From assembly GCF_025631005.1 (NCBI RefSeq), contig NZ_JAOTPL010000002.1, positions 1 to 64,000 on the forward strand: 64,000 bases of DNA, in the 5' to 3' direction. Numbering within the stretch: the stretch's first letter is position 1; the number at the start of each line of letters is the position of its first letter. Shown piece by piece: positions 1 through 9,964 of this stretch. The position numbers and the translations under genes are program-made. Below the pieces are notes generated by a model that saw nothing but the letters and a program-made list of their open reading frames with translations, had not been told where the DNA came from and did no database searches. This DNA is from Haoranjiania flava. GTDB taxonomy: Bacteria > Bacteroidota > Bacteroidia > Chitinophagales > Chitinophagaceae.

Positions 1-3000
1 CCGGTGCCCGGCTTATTATTTGCCCCGAGCCTGAAAAAGGGCTCAAAAATCCGGTTTTTAAATTCATCAGGAATGCCTTCGCCGTCATTACAAAAGACAA
101 TGGAAAGGATATCTTTTTCCGGGTCGTGAAATTTAATCTGTACCCATGCTCGTGTTGCTGCATATTTAACCGAATTAGATATAAGGTTGCTGACAATTTT
201 ATTCAATGCTTCTCTGTCAACAAATGCTTCTACAGGCCTTTGGATAAGGCTGGCCTTTAATTCAATATTAGCAGCAGCAGCTTGCGGCCTGAATGTCTGA
301 ACCTGTTCCATCAAAAGACCGTTGATATCTGTTTTAACAAAATTCAGACTAAATTGATATTCTTCTGTTTTTCTGAAATCAAGTAACTGGCTCACTAATT
401 CCATCAAACGCTTTGTATTTTTTTCGGCGATTAACAAACTTTTTTTAATAGAGCTCTGACCCTCAAATTTTTGGGACAACCATTCTATAGGTCCTGCTAT
501 TAGCGTAAGGGGAGTTTGAATTTCATGTGTGATGTGTGTAAAAAACTCAATCTTTGACTGATATATTTCCTTTTCCATTTCACGTTCAAACAATTGTTGA
601 CGCTGCAAATTTTTTCGTTTCAAATGGGCATGATAAAAGTATAATGAGAAATACATACACAGCACTGCTGCTAAGAAATAAAACAGGTAAGCCCAGTTAC
701 TCTTCCAAAACGGAGGCAGGATTTGAATATAAAGATGCCGCTCTTTCCCTACCCAGCTTCCTGTATTGCTTTCAGCCTGAACTACGAATTCATAATGCCC
801 GGGAGAAAGATCAGTGAAATAGGCATTTCTATTTGTATTTAGGTACGTCCAGTTACCGTCTAATCCTTTCATACGATACTTGTATCGTGTTACCCTGGGA
901 GATGAATAGTTTAAGGCGGCAAACTGAATACTAAAATTGTTTTCATTGTATTTAAGCCTGATAGTATCTGTATAAAGAATTGAATGAATCAACGGGCCTT
1001 TTTCATCGGGGCTTAATTCTTTATTATTGATCTGGAATCCTGTAATGTATGTAGGTGGACTTTCTTCCTTTCCGTTAAACATCGAGGGGTTAAAAGCAAT
1101 CAGTCCTTTTACAGTACCAAAATACATTTTGCCATTTTTATCCTTATAGGCTGAATTATAATTAAATTGATCGGTTATAAGGCCGTTTGATCTGGTGTAA
1201 ACATTTATGTCTTCTGTTGATAAGTCAAGTCGCACAAGTCCGTTGTTGGTGCCTATCCAAAGATGTTTGGAATTGTCTTCTTGCATTCCGAATAAAATAT
1301 TACTTGGGAGGCCATTCTTTTTAGTGATTTTTTTGATCGTTTTGCGGTCCTTACTTAGCTTAATAAGGCCTCCGCCAATCGTTGAAAACCAGATAGCATG
1401 TTCACTATCTTCAAGGATATAGTGAATAGGATATTCGTTAACTATTCTTCCGTTAACTACCTCTCCAAATCTAATGTTGCCACCTGCTTTTGTTTTAGGA
1501 TTAAAGAAGTATGCACCACTTGATTCACTTGTTACCCATATGTTGTTTTCATAGTCTTCAGCGATGTGAAATACAGATGTGCCATGAGGTATTTGAGTAA
1601 TGCGATTAAATGACTTCCTCTTTGGGTTGTAAATAAACAGCCCTGCTTCTCTGTATGCCGTGCCAACTAATATAGAACTATCTTTCGTTAAAAAAATGCT
1701 GACGACAAAATCTCCGCCTTTCTCATTCTTTTCGCCAACAAGATTAAATCGTTCTGTAATTATTTCTTTCCGGGTGTCCATAATCTCCATTCCATGTAAG
1801 AAAACACCGACTAAAAGCTGATGCTTATATGCTAACAATCCATGTATATTGTAATAGGATAAATCTCCTCCTTTTTCTTTAGAAGCAAAGTTTGTAAATT
1901 CACCTGTTCTTAAATTTAATTTGTTCAAACCTGCATCTTCGGTACCAATCCATAAATTACCCGAATCGTCGGCGCAAATCTCACCGACGGCTTCACCGGA
2001 GATAGAATTGTTTCCCCAAAAAGGATAATATTTTTCAAAACGTGCATTTTGCCTGGAATAATAATTTATACCACCAAAATAGGTGCCCAGCCATATATTG
2101 CCGTGGTAGTCTTTACACAGCGCATACACAGCGTTATCTGAAATTGAATAAGGGTCGCCATTTCGTTTCTTCAAGTTTATATTTGTACGCCTTACAGGGT
2201 CATAAATATATACACCCGATTCAGTTGCTATCCAATATTTTTCATTATTATCCGCAATAATGTCACGAACATAAAATGCATTGTTTCCTTCGGCACCCAA
2301 ATGTAATGATTGAATTGCTCCGGATCTGACGTTATATGATTTTAGTCCTTGTTTAACGCACCCAATCAGTATCTCATTTTCATTTAAGGGGTATAGTTTA
2401 CTAATAGCCCGCTGCGCCGCGGGAACATTCCGGCTAACAATGGGGAAAGAAGTAATGGACTTTTTGCGGTAATTATAAGCACTAATAGCTCCGTCATCAT
2501 TCCCAATCCATATGTTATGTGAAAAATCTTTTGCAATGCAGGTTGCACTTATTTTTAGACTTCCCGGCTGGCCCGTTTTCTGATCGTAATAATAGAGAAA
2601 TGAATTAGCAATAATCCATAGGTTATTGTCATTGTCTACTACGATTTGACTGATATTGGCCTGGGGGATCAACTGCAGCTCGGTAAAAACTTCCTTTTGG
2701 GGATCATATCTGAAAACACCTTTGCCTGTTCCAATCCATAATGCCCCATTCTTATCCTCTGCGATCGAAGTAATAACGTTATTACCAATTGTTCCAAACT
2801 TGTTGTTTTTGTTTTCGAGAATTTTGAAATTATAGCCATCAAAGCGACATAGACCGCCCCGTGTGCCTATCCATATCAGTCCCTTCCTATCCTGTAAAAT
2901 AGATGTGACAGAATTATTGATCAAACCATCATCTACCTGGTATCGCTTCAAATAATATTGGCCGTAAGAGGTAGAAACGCTAACCTGAAATAACACATTG

Positions 3001-3029
3001 AGCAAAAACAAAGAAAAAAAGAATTTCAT
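1..3029 (-). CDS. Hybrid two-component sensor (HTCS), 3' part cut off by window edge
   Basis: Senses a glycan breakdown product in the periplasm and activates the neighbouring PUL. The start at 3029 gives a signal peptide (MKFFFSLFLLNVLFQ), then many two-bladed propeller repeats of the type DGLINNSVTSILQD...GLIWIGTRGGL. A Y_Y_Y domain follows, then a membrane helix near residues 775-795 (WAYLFYFLAAVLCMYFSLYF), then a HisKA domain with H-box THITHEIQTPL around residue 834. The N-box (NLISNSVKYA) and the start of the ATPase domain are present; the window ends before the G2 box. About 1009 residues are visible; family members are usually 1300-1400 and end in a receiver and an AraC-type DNA-binding domain, which should lie beyond base 1. 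The H-box has Gln where Arg is usual (HEIQTP rather than HEIRTP). It is divergent from the GH115 gene, as is normal for HTCS regulators. Family call is firm; the ligand is not known. Confidence 0.93.
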   Translation of the reverse strand, partial: MKFFFSLFLLNVLFQVSVSTSYGQYYLKRYQVDDGLINNSVTSILQDRKGLIWIGTRGGLCRFDGYNFKILENKNNKFGTIGNNVITSIAEDKNGALWIGTGKGVFRYDPQKEVFTELQLIPQANISQIVVDNDNNLWIIANSFLYYYDQKTGQPGSLKISATCIAKDFSHNIWIGNDDGAISAYNYRKKSITSFPIVSRNVPAAQRAISKLYPLNENEILIGCVKQGLKSYNVRSGAIQSLHLGAEGNNAFYVRDIIADNNEKYWIATESGVYIYDPVRRTNINLKKRNGDPYSISDNAVYALCKDYHGNIWLGTYFGGINYYSRQNARFEKYYPFWGNNSISGEAVGEICADDSGNLWIGTEDAGLNKLNLRTGEFTNFASKEKGGDLSYYNIHGLLAYKHQLLVGVFLHGMEIMDTRKEIITERFNLVGEKNEKGGDFVVSIFLTKDSSILVGTAYREAGLFIYNPKRKSFNRITQIPHGTSVFHIAEDYENNIWVTSESSGAYFFNPKTKAGGNIRFGEVVNGRIVNEYPIHYILEDSEHAIWFSTIGGGLIKLSKDRKTIKKITKKNGLPSNILFGMQEDNSKHLWIGTNNGLVRLDLSTEDINVYTRSNGLITDQFNYNSAYKDKNGKMYFGTVKGLIAFNPSMFNGKEESPPTYITGFQINNKELSPDEKGPLIHSILYTDTIRLKYNENNFSIQFAALNYSSPRVTRYKYRMKGLDGNWTYLNTNRNAYFTDLSPGHYEFVVQAESNTGSWVGKERHLYIQILPPFWKSNWAYLFYFLAAVLCMYFSLYFYHAHLKRKNLQRQQLFEREMEKEIYQSKIEFFTHITHEIQTPLTLIAGPIEWLSQKFEGQSSIKKSLLIAEKNTKRLMELVSQLLDFRKTEEYQFSLNFVKTDINGLLMEQVQTFRPQAAAANIELKASLIQRPVEAFVDREALNKIVSNLISNSVKYAATRAWVQIKFHDPEKDILSIVFCNDGEGIPDEFKNRIFEPFFRLGANNKPGT

Positions 3030-3117
3030 ATACTAAATTCAAATATAAATATATTACTAAATTCAAAACATCGCGTTTTAAATACAATTATATCAATAGT
3101 TATAATGCGTTTGCCTG

Positions 3118-3180
3118 TTTGAAACGATTCGTCAAAATATTGAACAGAGTTTTCATAATGGGTTTACTTATTTTGATGTG
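3118..3180 (+). promoter_or_regulatory. Candidate HTCS operator and promoter of GH115 gene (copy 1)
   Basis: TTTGAAAC, ATTCGTC, AAAATATTGAA (3118-3144) recurs with few changes at 6363-6389 before susC and at 26382-26408 (minus) before the GH105 block. Copies 1 and 2 also align without gaps further downstream to a TTATTTTG / TAATTTTG segment that resembles the Bacteroidota -7 box (TAnnTTTG). Three in-phase copies in front of the three transcription units of one PUL make it the best candidate binding site of the adjacent HTCS. The rest of 3030-3396 holds no gene. Confidence 0.55.
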
Positions 3181-3396
3181 TATACAACATGATGCTTTTT
3201 TGCCAGAAAGATAAATGACAGCTATTTAGCTTTAAGGTAAGGAATTGCCGGGCAGAAAATTTGTTCATTACGATAAATGAATATCAGCTTATTCAACATT
3301 TCGTTTAGGATAATAATAAAGCATTAAGCTAATATAGTAGCAACCTTCTGCGAAAGTGAAGAAGAAACAAATTAAATGTAGTTAAAATAGGTTAGA

Positions 3397-6318
3397 ATGA
3401 AGACAAAAATTATAGCACTTGTTTTATTTTTAGCATGCGTGCTGTGTGCGCAAGCCCAGTTCAAGGTAGAGTACAACAGAACAGCAGACGGCGTTTATTT
3501 TCCCGGTATAAAAATATTATACGATGCAGCAGATGCTTTATCGGTAAAAACTACAGTACAATTCCTGGCAAAAGATGTAGAGCAGGTAACGGGCTTACAA
3601 CCGGGTATATACACCAGGCCCGTGAATGCGGAGATGATGTTGATTGCCGGAACCTTACAGAGCAGGTGGATAAGCGAACTGGTAAAGTCCGGAAAAATTA
3701 AAACAGATTCACTTCAGGGACAATGGGAACGTTATGGTGTGTTTATCATAGATCGCCCTTTTCCTAAAGTGAAGCGTGCACTTGTTGTTGCGGGCAGCGA
3801 CCGGCGTGCGGTTTCTTTTGGTTTATTTTCCATCTCTGAAGCGCTGGGAGTTTCTCCATGGTATTGGTGGGCGGATGTGCCTGTAAAGAAAAATAAAACC
3901 ATCAGCCTTAGGGTGCAGGATTATATTTCACCTTCACCAAGCGTTAAATTCAGGGGTATCTTTATCAATGATGAAGATTGGGGTTTACTACCTTGGGCAA
4001 AAAACACGTTTGACCCGCAGTTAAAAGATATTGGACCTAAAACCTACGCAAAGGTTTTTGAACTGCTTCTCAGGTTAAAAGCCAATTACCTGTGTCCGGC
4101 CATGCACGAGGCTTCGGGCGCTTTTAATAAATATCCCGAAAACAAAATGCTGGCAGATTCCTTTGGTATTGTAATGGGGTCAACACATCCTGAACCGTTA
4201 TTATTTAATAATGCCAGTGAGTGGGATAAAAAAAAGATGGGCGATTGGAATTATATGACCAACAGGCAAAATATTGTGGCAGCGCTTGATAAAAGAGTCA
4301 GTGAAAATTCAAAATACGAAAACGTATATACTCTGGCACTACGAGGCCTGCATGATAAACAAATGTCCGGAGATTACAGCCTGTACGACAGGTTACGGTT
4401 GGTAGATCACGCGATAAGCGATCAGCGGGATATTTTAAAGAAATATATTAACAAGCCCTTAGATGAAATTCCCAAGATATTTATACCTTATAAAGAAGTA
4501 CTGGAGCTTTATAACGCAGGCCTTACAATACCGGAAGATGTCACGATCGTGTGGCCGGATGACAACTATGGCTATATCAAAAGGCTAAGCAATGAAGCCG
4601 AGCAAAAAAGATCCGGGGGCTCAGGCGTTTATTACCATGCCTCTTATCTGGGTATCCCACATGATTATTTATGGCTGAGTTCTTCCACGCCTAATCTTAT
4701 GTTTGAAGAATTGAGCAAAGCTTATAAAACCGGCGCTAACAAGTTGTGGTTGCTGAATGCCGGCGATATAAAGTCGTGCGAGCAGCCAGTAACCTTGTTC
4801 TTGCAAATGGCTTATTCCCTTGATTCGTTTAACTTGGGTAATACACCACTTTTTCCTGCAAAGTGGTTGTCGGAACAATTCGGAGCGCGGTATTATGACC
4901 AACTTGTAAAAATTACACAACTTTATTCCCGGCTGGCATTTATTCGCAAGCCCGAGCACATGGGATGGGGGGTTGAATGGAATTCCAATAAATACCCGCG
5001 CGAACGACCCACAGATACAGAGTTTTCTTTCGATAACTATGAGGAAGCGCAAAACAGGTTGAAACAGTACACTCAACTGGGACAGATGGTGGAACTGCTC
5101 TATGCACAACTGCCTGAAGAGTGTAAACCTGCTTTTTATCAATTAGTATATTACCCTTCAAAAGGCGCGGAATACATGAACAAAAAGTGGTTATATGCTC
5201 AGCTCAGCCGTGAGTATTTTTACCAAAAACGCGCATCCACCAATGATATCCGGCAAAACGCACTGTTGTACCAAGATAGCCTTGTTTATATTACACAACA
5301 GTATGATACGCTTTTAAATGGAAAATGGAACCGTATTATGTCATTACGCCAAGGCGTAACGGCTTCTTATTTTGAAAAGCCTGTCCTGGACTCTCTGGCT
5401 GTTCCACAAAAGGGAATACTTAAAATTCAGGCGGCAGCTTCCAACAACCGTACTACCGGCATGCAGTATGTTTTGCCTGCTTTCAGTAAGGTGAGTGAAC
5501 AGCCTGTTTATTTTGAACTTTACAATACCGGTAAGCAGCCTATACCTTTTTCCATCTCTTCTGATAATGAATGGATCAAGCTTAGTAAAGTAAGCGGAAT
5601 GCTGGAAAAGCAGGAGCGAATAACTGTTGATGTAGATTGGGGAAAATTACAGGCCGGAACAGATTACCAGGCAATTATTCAAATAAAGTGGGAGGACATT
5701 ACGCAAAAACTCTACATTCCGGTATACAACCCATTGTTGCCAACTGTTGATTTATTAAAAAATATTGCCATAGAGACCAATGGGTATGTATCTATACCTG
5801 CAGCTGGGTTTAACAGTAAGAAAGAAAGCCATACAGTAAAAATAGCTATAATAGATGAGCTGGGAATCGAAGGGCGCTCTGTGCAGTTGGGCGATCCGAC
5901 CGGTCCTGTGAACGATCCACGCCGCAGTGATGCACCTTATGTTGAGTATGATTTTTATACGACCGGCCGAGGGATGGTAGACGTATATACTTATGTATTG
6001 CCCACTTTTCCTCTCTCAACTGGCCGCAATCTGGCTTTTCATGAGTTTTCCACTTTACAAACGAGATACGGGGTTTGCATAGACGATGGTGCAGTCAGCT
6101 ATCCTTCTTCCTCTAATCCGGAATATACTCAAGCGTGGGCAGATAATGTTATACGCAACGCCGCGATCAACAAATCTGTTTTATACATTGATAAACCAGG
6201 ATTCCACAGGCTGAAGGTAATAGCCGGAGATCCGGGTCTGATCATTCAGAAAATAGTTATAGATATGGGAGGAATGAAAAAATCTTATAGCGGGCCTCCA
6301 GCAACATTGATTAAATAG
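3397..6318 (+). CDS. GH115 family alpha-glucuronidase, secreted
   Basis: GH115 enzymes release (4-O-methyl-)glucuronic acid linked alpha-1,2 to xylan or related polymers. The 973-residue length fits the family. Seen: a signal peptide ending near LCAQAQ (residues 15-21), the family-typical PWYWWADVPV (154-163), NYLCPAMHEASGAFNKYPEN (230-249), and WPDDNYGYIKR (386-396) in the central catalytic barrel, followed by the helical and C-terminal beta domains. It is the first gene of the plus-strand block, behind a candidate HTCS operator, and 333 bp ahead of susC. A secreted, periplasmic or surface location is inferred from the signal peptide. GH115 is also known from enzymes acting on glucuronoarabinogalactan, so xylan is not proven as the substrate. 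Confidence 0.92.
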   Translation: MKTKIIALVLFLACVLCAQAQFKVEYNRTADGVYFPGIKILYDAADALSVKTTVQFLAKDVEQVTGLQPGIYTRPVNAEMMLIAGTLQSRWISELVKSGKIKTDSLQGQWERYGVFIIDRPFPKVKRALVVAGSDRRAVSFGLFSISEALGVSPWYWWADVPVKKNKTISLRVQDYISPSPSVKFRGIFINDEDWGLLPWAKNTFDPQLKDIGPKTYAKVFELLLRLKANYLCPAMHEASGAFNKYPENKMLADSFGIVMGSTHPEPLLFNNASEWDKKKMGDWNYMTNRQNIVAALDKRVSENSKYENVYTLALRGLHDKQMSGDYSLYDRLRLVDHAISDQRDILKKYINKPLDEIPKIFIPYKEVLELYNAGLTIPEDVTIVWPDDNYGYIKRLSNEAEQKRSGGSGVYYHASYLGIPHDYLWLSSSTPNLMFEELSKAYKTGANKLWLLNAGDIKSCEQPVTLFLQMAYSLDSFNLGNTPLFPAKWLSEQFGARYYDQLVKITQLYSRLAFIRKPEHMGWGVEWNSNKYPRERPTDTEFSFDNYEEAQNRLKQYTQLGQMVELLYAQLPEECKPAFYQLVYYPSKGAEYMNKKWLYAQLSREYFYQKRASTNDIRQNALLYQDSLVYITQQYDTLLNGKWNRIMSLRQGVTASYFEKPVLDSLAVPQKGILKIQAAASNNRTTGMQYVLPAFSKVSEQPVYFELYNTGKQPIPFSISSDNEWIKLSKVSGMLEKQERITVDVDWGKLQAGTDYQAIIQIKWEDITQKLYIPVYNPLLPTVDLLKNIAIETNGYVSIPAAGFNSKKESHTVKIAIIDELGIEGRSVQLGDPTGPVNDPRRSDAPYVEYDFYTTGRGMVDVYTYVLPTFPLSTGRNLAFHEFSTLQTRYGVCIDDGAVSYPSSSNPEYTQAWADNVIRNAAINKSVLYIDKPGFHRLKVIAGDPGLIIQKIVIDMGGMKKSYSGPPATLIK

Positions 6319-6362
6319 ATTTAACGCTCTCCTCTAAAAGATATATCAGGTAATACAACTCA

Positions 6363-6425
6363 TTTGAAACAATTCGACAAAATGTTGAATAAAAGCTATA
6401 AGTAGCGTTTGTTAATTTTGAGTTA
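6363..6425 (+). promoter_or_regulatory. Candidate HTCS operator and promoter of susC (copy 2)
   Basis: TTTGAAAC, AATTCGAC, AAAATGTTGAA (6363-6389) matches copy 1 at 3118 without gaps over about 60 bp, including a downstream TAATTTTG that fits the TAnnTTTG -7 box. It lies between the GH115 stop and the susC start, which suggests that susC has its own regulated promoter. Confidence 0.55.
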
Positions 6426-6455
6426 CAAAAAACTTAAAATTAATACAGGGTGAAT

Positions 6456-6552
6456 TATGAAATAACCATAAGCAAAGGTTGCATACCCAACTATTAATGA
6501 ATAAGGGCTATTCGATGTGGCAAATGAAAAGCAAATAAAAAATACACACATG
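6456..6552 (+). repeat. Hairpin start-codon repeat, one decayed copy
   Basis: Begins ATGAAATAACC, contains the CATACCCAAC segment and GGGCTATTCGATGTGGCAA, and ends ACACACATGAA. It belongs to the dispersed family described in the findings. This copy is degenerate: the arms AATAACC and GGCTATT no longer match fully. It ends about 100 bp before the susC start rather than on it. Confidence 0.7.
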
Positions 6553-6651
6553 AATTTTTATTGGATTGCAAGCAAGTATTATGTGGAAGATTTGAAATAA
6601 GGAATGAAAATAATTTTTGAGTTCTATTTTAAAATAAATAAATGAGTACGA

Positions 6652-9600
6652 ATGAAAAGAAAATCTAATAAAACTATAACGCTCTTTAAGGATGCTAGAG
6701 TATATGTTGTAGTGGTGGCGATGATGTCACTGTGTATATCCACGACAACAGCTTACTCGCAAAATGATAACGTCGTGATGCAGGAATCAACGTTGCAAAG
6801 CAAAAAACGGATTACAGGTAAAGTAACCAACTCTGTCGGTGAGCCTTTGGTAGGAGCTTCCGTGCGTATTCAAAATACAACTACCGGTACCACTACTAAC
6901 AACGATGGATTATATGTTATTGATGCATTTCCTACGGATATTCTTACTTTCAGTTTCACGGGCTACTTATCTCGTGATACTGCAGTTGCAACTGCAAAAG
7001 TATTGAATATAGCGCTTGAGCAAGATATACAAATGTTAGAACAGGTGGTGGTTGTGGGTTATGGAAAGCAAAAAAGAGCCGCCATGGTCAGTTCTATAAG
7101 TAGTGTTACATCAAAGGAACTCATGGTGCCTACAGGTAACATTACAGGCAATCTAGCCGGGCAACTTTCCGGTCTTATAGCCATCCAGCGAAATGCCGAA
7201 CCTGGAAGAGATGCTGCTGAGTTCTGGATCCGCGGTATCAGTACGTTTGCAGGAGGTTCCCAGCCGCTTGTGCTTGTAGATGGTATCCCACGTAAGATAG
7301 GAGAGATAGAAGCCGATGAAGTTGAAACTTTTTCATTGCTGAAAGATGCGGCAGCAACAGCTGTGTATGGAGCGGAAGGTGCAAATGGTGTTATACTCGT
7401 TACCACCAAGCGAGGCATAATATCTAAGCCGCGCATATCTTTCCGTTCAGAGCTTTCTACCGCACAGCCACAGCGGTTGCCTGAGTTTGTAGACTCATGG
7501 ACATATCTTGAGATGGCAAATGAAGCCCGCTTTAACGATGGGCTTGACCCCTATATTACCCAGGAACAAATTGAAAAATATCGTAGCGGCGAGGATAAAG
7601 ACTTATACCCCAACACTAACTGGATGAAAGAGCTTTTGGCAAAAAATGTTAAAAATCAGCGCTATACCCTAAATTTTAGGGGTGGTGCAGAAAATGCCAA
7701 GTACTTTGTTTCCATGGCTTATTTCAACCAGGAAGGCGTTTTTAAAAAGAACGAGATCGGGAAATATAACAGTGATTTTGATTATCAGCGCTACAACCTG
7801 CGTAGCAATATAGATCTGAAAGTAAGCAATACTACTCAGTTGAATATAGACCTTGCCGGTCAGTATATTTCGCGTCTTACTGCCAACCGCTCGCCCGATG
7901 ATATTTTTAAATTCATGCTTTTTACACCGCCACATCTGTTTCCTGCTATTTACAGTGACGGTACTTTAGCCACTTATAAGGTACCAGGCGATGCCAATAA
8001 CCGCAACCCTTTTAACATGTTGTACAACCAGGGCTATCGCAAGGAGTTTAGTACGCGCATACAATCAAACGTAGGAATTAACCAGGACTTAAAGGCAATT
8101 ACTAAAGGGTTAAGCGCCAGGGCTAATTTAAGCCTTGACTATGAGGGCAACAATGCAACATTACGCAACTACTGGCCTACACTGTATAATGCTTCAGGCC
8201 GCGATGCGGATGGCAAACTTCAATTTAATGAAGTAGTGTCAGGAAATGCCCAGTTGGAAGATCCTGTATATACTGATAATGGAAGAGATGCTTACCGCAA
8301 CATATATATGGAGGGAGCTATTAACTATTCACGTGCTTTTGAGCGCCATAATGTAGGCGGCATGCTGCTCTATATGCAGAAAGAAAACCAGCGAGGTGAC
8401 AATGTGCTGCCTTTCAGAAAACAAGGCCTGGTTGGCCGTGCTACTTACTCATTTGACAACCGCTATTTTATAGAGGGTAATTTTGGTTATACCGGTAGTG
8501 AAACATTTGCCAAAGGCAATCGCTTCGGGTTTTTCCCTGCAGTAGGTATAAGTTATTTTGTATCTAATGAGCATTTTTATCCTGATGCGTTGAAAGAAGT
8601 GCTAAACAGTGCTAAAATAAGGTTGTCTATAGGGCGCACCGGTAACGATAATACAGGAGGTTCGCGTTTTCTTTATCGCCCCACTTTTAGCACAGGAGGA
8701 TTCAATTTTAACCAGGGCATCGGCACTAATGGTGGTACCAATGGACTGGGAGCGGGTATATTCGATCAGCGATTTGTAAACAATTTTATAGGCTGGGAAA
8801 TAGAAAACAAACGCAACATAGGAATAGATTTAGGCTTCTTCAGAAACCAAATTGAACTCACAGCAGATTATTTTAATAATGAACGTACCGGCATCCTTAT
8901 TCAGCGTCGTACTATTCCGGGTTCTGCAGGGTTCCATGCCGATCCATGGGAAAACTACGGTATTGTACATAATCACGGTGTGGATGCAAGCCTGAAAAGC
9001 AATCATAAGATAGGGGAATTTACAATAGGCACAAGAGGAACATTCACCTTTGCCCGCAACAAAGTTATTGAATACGATGAGCTGCCTCAAAACTATCCCT
9101 GGATGCAGATTACTGGCACAAGAGTAGGGGATCATAACCTGTACATAGCTGAAAGGCTCTATACAGAGGATGATTTTATAAGGACACAAAATCCAAACGG
9201 CACTTACCGCTACCAATTAAAACCCGGGTTGCCCGTACCTACTATGACCGGTAATGCTACAATGGGGCCAGGCGATATTAAATATGCTGATCTGAACAAT
9301 GACGGCATTATAGATAATAATGACCGCAAAAGAGGCATAGGGCATCCTGAAAATCCTGAAATTAACTATGGATTCGGGCTGAATGTGGAATACAAGGGGT
9401 TTTATGTAAGCGTATTCTTCCAAGGTACTGCTAATACTTCCTTTGTAATGGGTACAGAGGGCTCGGGTACAGAAGCTTATACCTTCTGGCCTTTCAGTTG
9501 GGGTATAGAAAAAGGAGGCTATCGTACCGCTTTCTTAAACCGCTGGACGGCAGACAATGCTAGCCAGGATGTACTGATGACCAGACTGCATGATGGCTAT

Positions 9601-9867
9601 GGAAACAATATCAGCAAGGAAGCCAGTACTTGGTGGATGCGCGATGCAAGCTTCCTGCGTTTCAAAAACCTGGAATTTGGATATACTATTCCCAAGAGCA
9701 CGGTGCAAAGGATAGGTATCAGTGGTGCCAGGGCCTACATTATGGGCTACAACCTTTATGTGTGGGACAATATAAAATTATGGGATCCGGAAATGGGTGA
9801 CCGTAACAAGGGCGTCAGCTACCCCATGTCTCGCACATTCACATTGGGGCTTGAAATAAACTTATAA
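6652..9867 (+). CDS. SusC/RagA family TonB-linked outer membrane transporter (PUL 1)
   Basis: Outer membrane beta-barrel that, with its SusD partner, imports oligosaccharides using TonB energy. After an extended signal region the protein has a carboxypeptidase-D-like regulatory domain (ITGKVTNSVGEPLVGASV), a TonB-box-like stretch VVVVGYGKQKR, then the plug with the typical LVLVDGIPR and LLKDAAATAVYGAEGANGVI. The barrel runs to the end (ending LGLEINL, with the usual hydrophobic final strand). At 1071 residues it has the normal family length. The SusD gene follows after about 100 bp. It sits in the plus block under the second candidate HTCS site. The call is firm; specificity cannot be read from sequence. 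Confidence 0.95.
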   Translation: MKRKSNKTITLFKDARVYVVVVAMMSLCISTTTAYSQNDNVVMQESTLQSKKRITGKVTNSVGEPLVGASVRIQNTTTGTTTNNDGLYVIDAFPTDILTFSFTGYLSRDTAVATAKVLNIALEQDIQMLEQVVVVGYGKQKRAAMVSSISSVTSKELMVPTGNITGNLAGQLSGLIAIQRNAEPGRDAAEFWIRGISTFAGGSQPLVLVDGIPRKIGEIEADEVETFSLLKDAAATAVYGAEGANGVILVTTKRGIISKPRISFRSELSTAQPQRLPEFVDSWTYLEMANEARFNDGLDPYITQEQIEKYRSGEDKDLYPNTNWMKELLAKNVKNQRYTLNFRGGAENAKYFVSMAYFNQEGVFKKNEIGKYNSDFDYQRYNLRSNIDLKVSNTTQLNIDLAGQYISRLTANRSPDDIFKFMLFTPPHLFPAIYSDGTLATYKVPGDANNRNPFNMLYNQGYRKEFSTRIQSNVGINQDLKAITKGLSARANLSLDYEGNNATLRNYWPTLYNASGRDADGKLQFNEVVSGNAQLEDPVYTDNGRDAYRNIYMEGAINYSRAFERHNVGGMLLYMQKENQRGDNVLPFRKQGLVGRATYSFDNRYFIEGNFGYTGSETFAKGNRFGFFPAVGISYFVSNEHFYPDALKEVLNSAKIRLSIGRTGNDNTGGSRFLYRPTFSTGGFNFNQGIGTNGGTNGLGAGIFDQRFVNNFIGWEIENKRNIGIDLGFFRNQIELTADYFNNERTGILIQRRTIPGSAGFHADPWENYGIVHNHGVDASLKSNHKIGEFTIGTRGTFTFARNKVIEYDELPQNYPWMQITGTRVGDHNLYIAERLYTEDDFIRTQNPNGTYRYQLKPGLPVPTMTGNATMGPGDIKYADLNNDGIIDNNDRKRGIGHPENPEINYGFGLNVEYKGFYVSVFFQGTANTSFVMGTEGSGTEAYTFWPFSWGIEKGGYRTAFLNRWTADNASQDVLMTRLHDGYGNNISKEASTWWMRDASFLRFKNLEFGYTIPKSTVQRIGISGARAYIMGYNLYVWDNIKLWDPEMGDRNKGVSYPMSRTFTLGLEINL

Positions 9868-9964
9868 AAAATTTCAAGAGTACATCTGATAATCATAAGA
9901 TTTTTGGAGCAAATTATAATTCAAAGCAATGAAAATTAAATTCTCTATAGTAAAAAAAATACAA

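Noticed and set aside
3030..3060. Full -33/-7 promoter for the HTCS gene
   Set aside because: TATATTTG fits a -7 box on the minus strand, but the TTTG upstream is only 16 bp away where about 20 is usual, and the leader would be only about ten bases.
4669..5142. 157-codon frame on the minus strand inside GH115
   Set aside because: It is antisense to a well-conserved gene, has no recognisable domain and reflects codon bias of the real frame.
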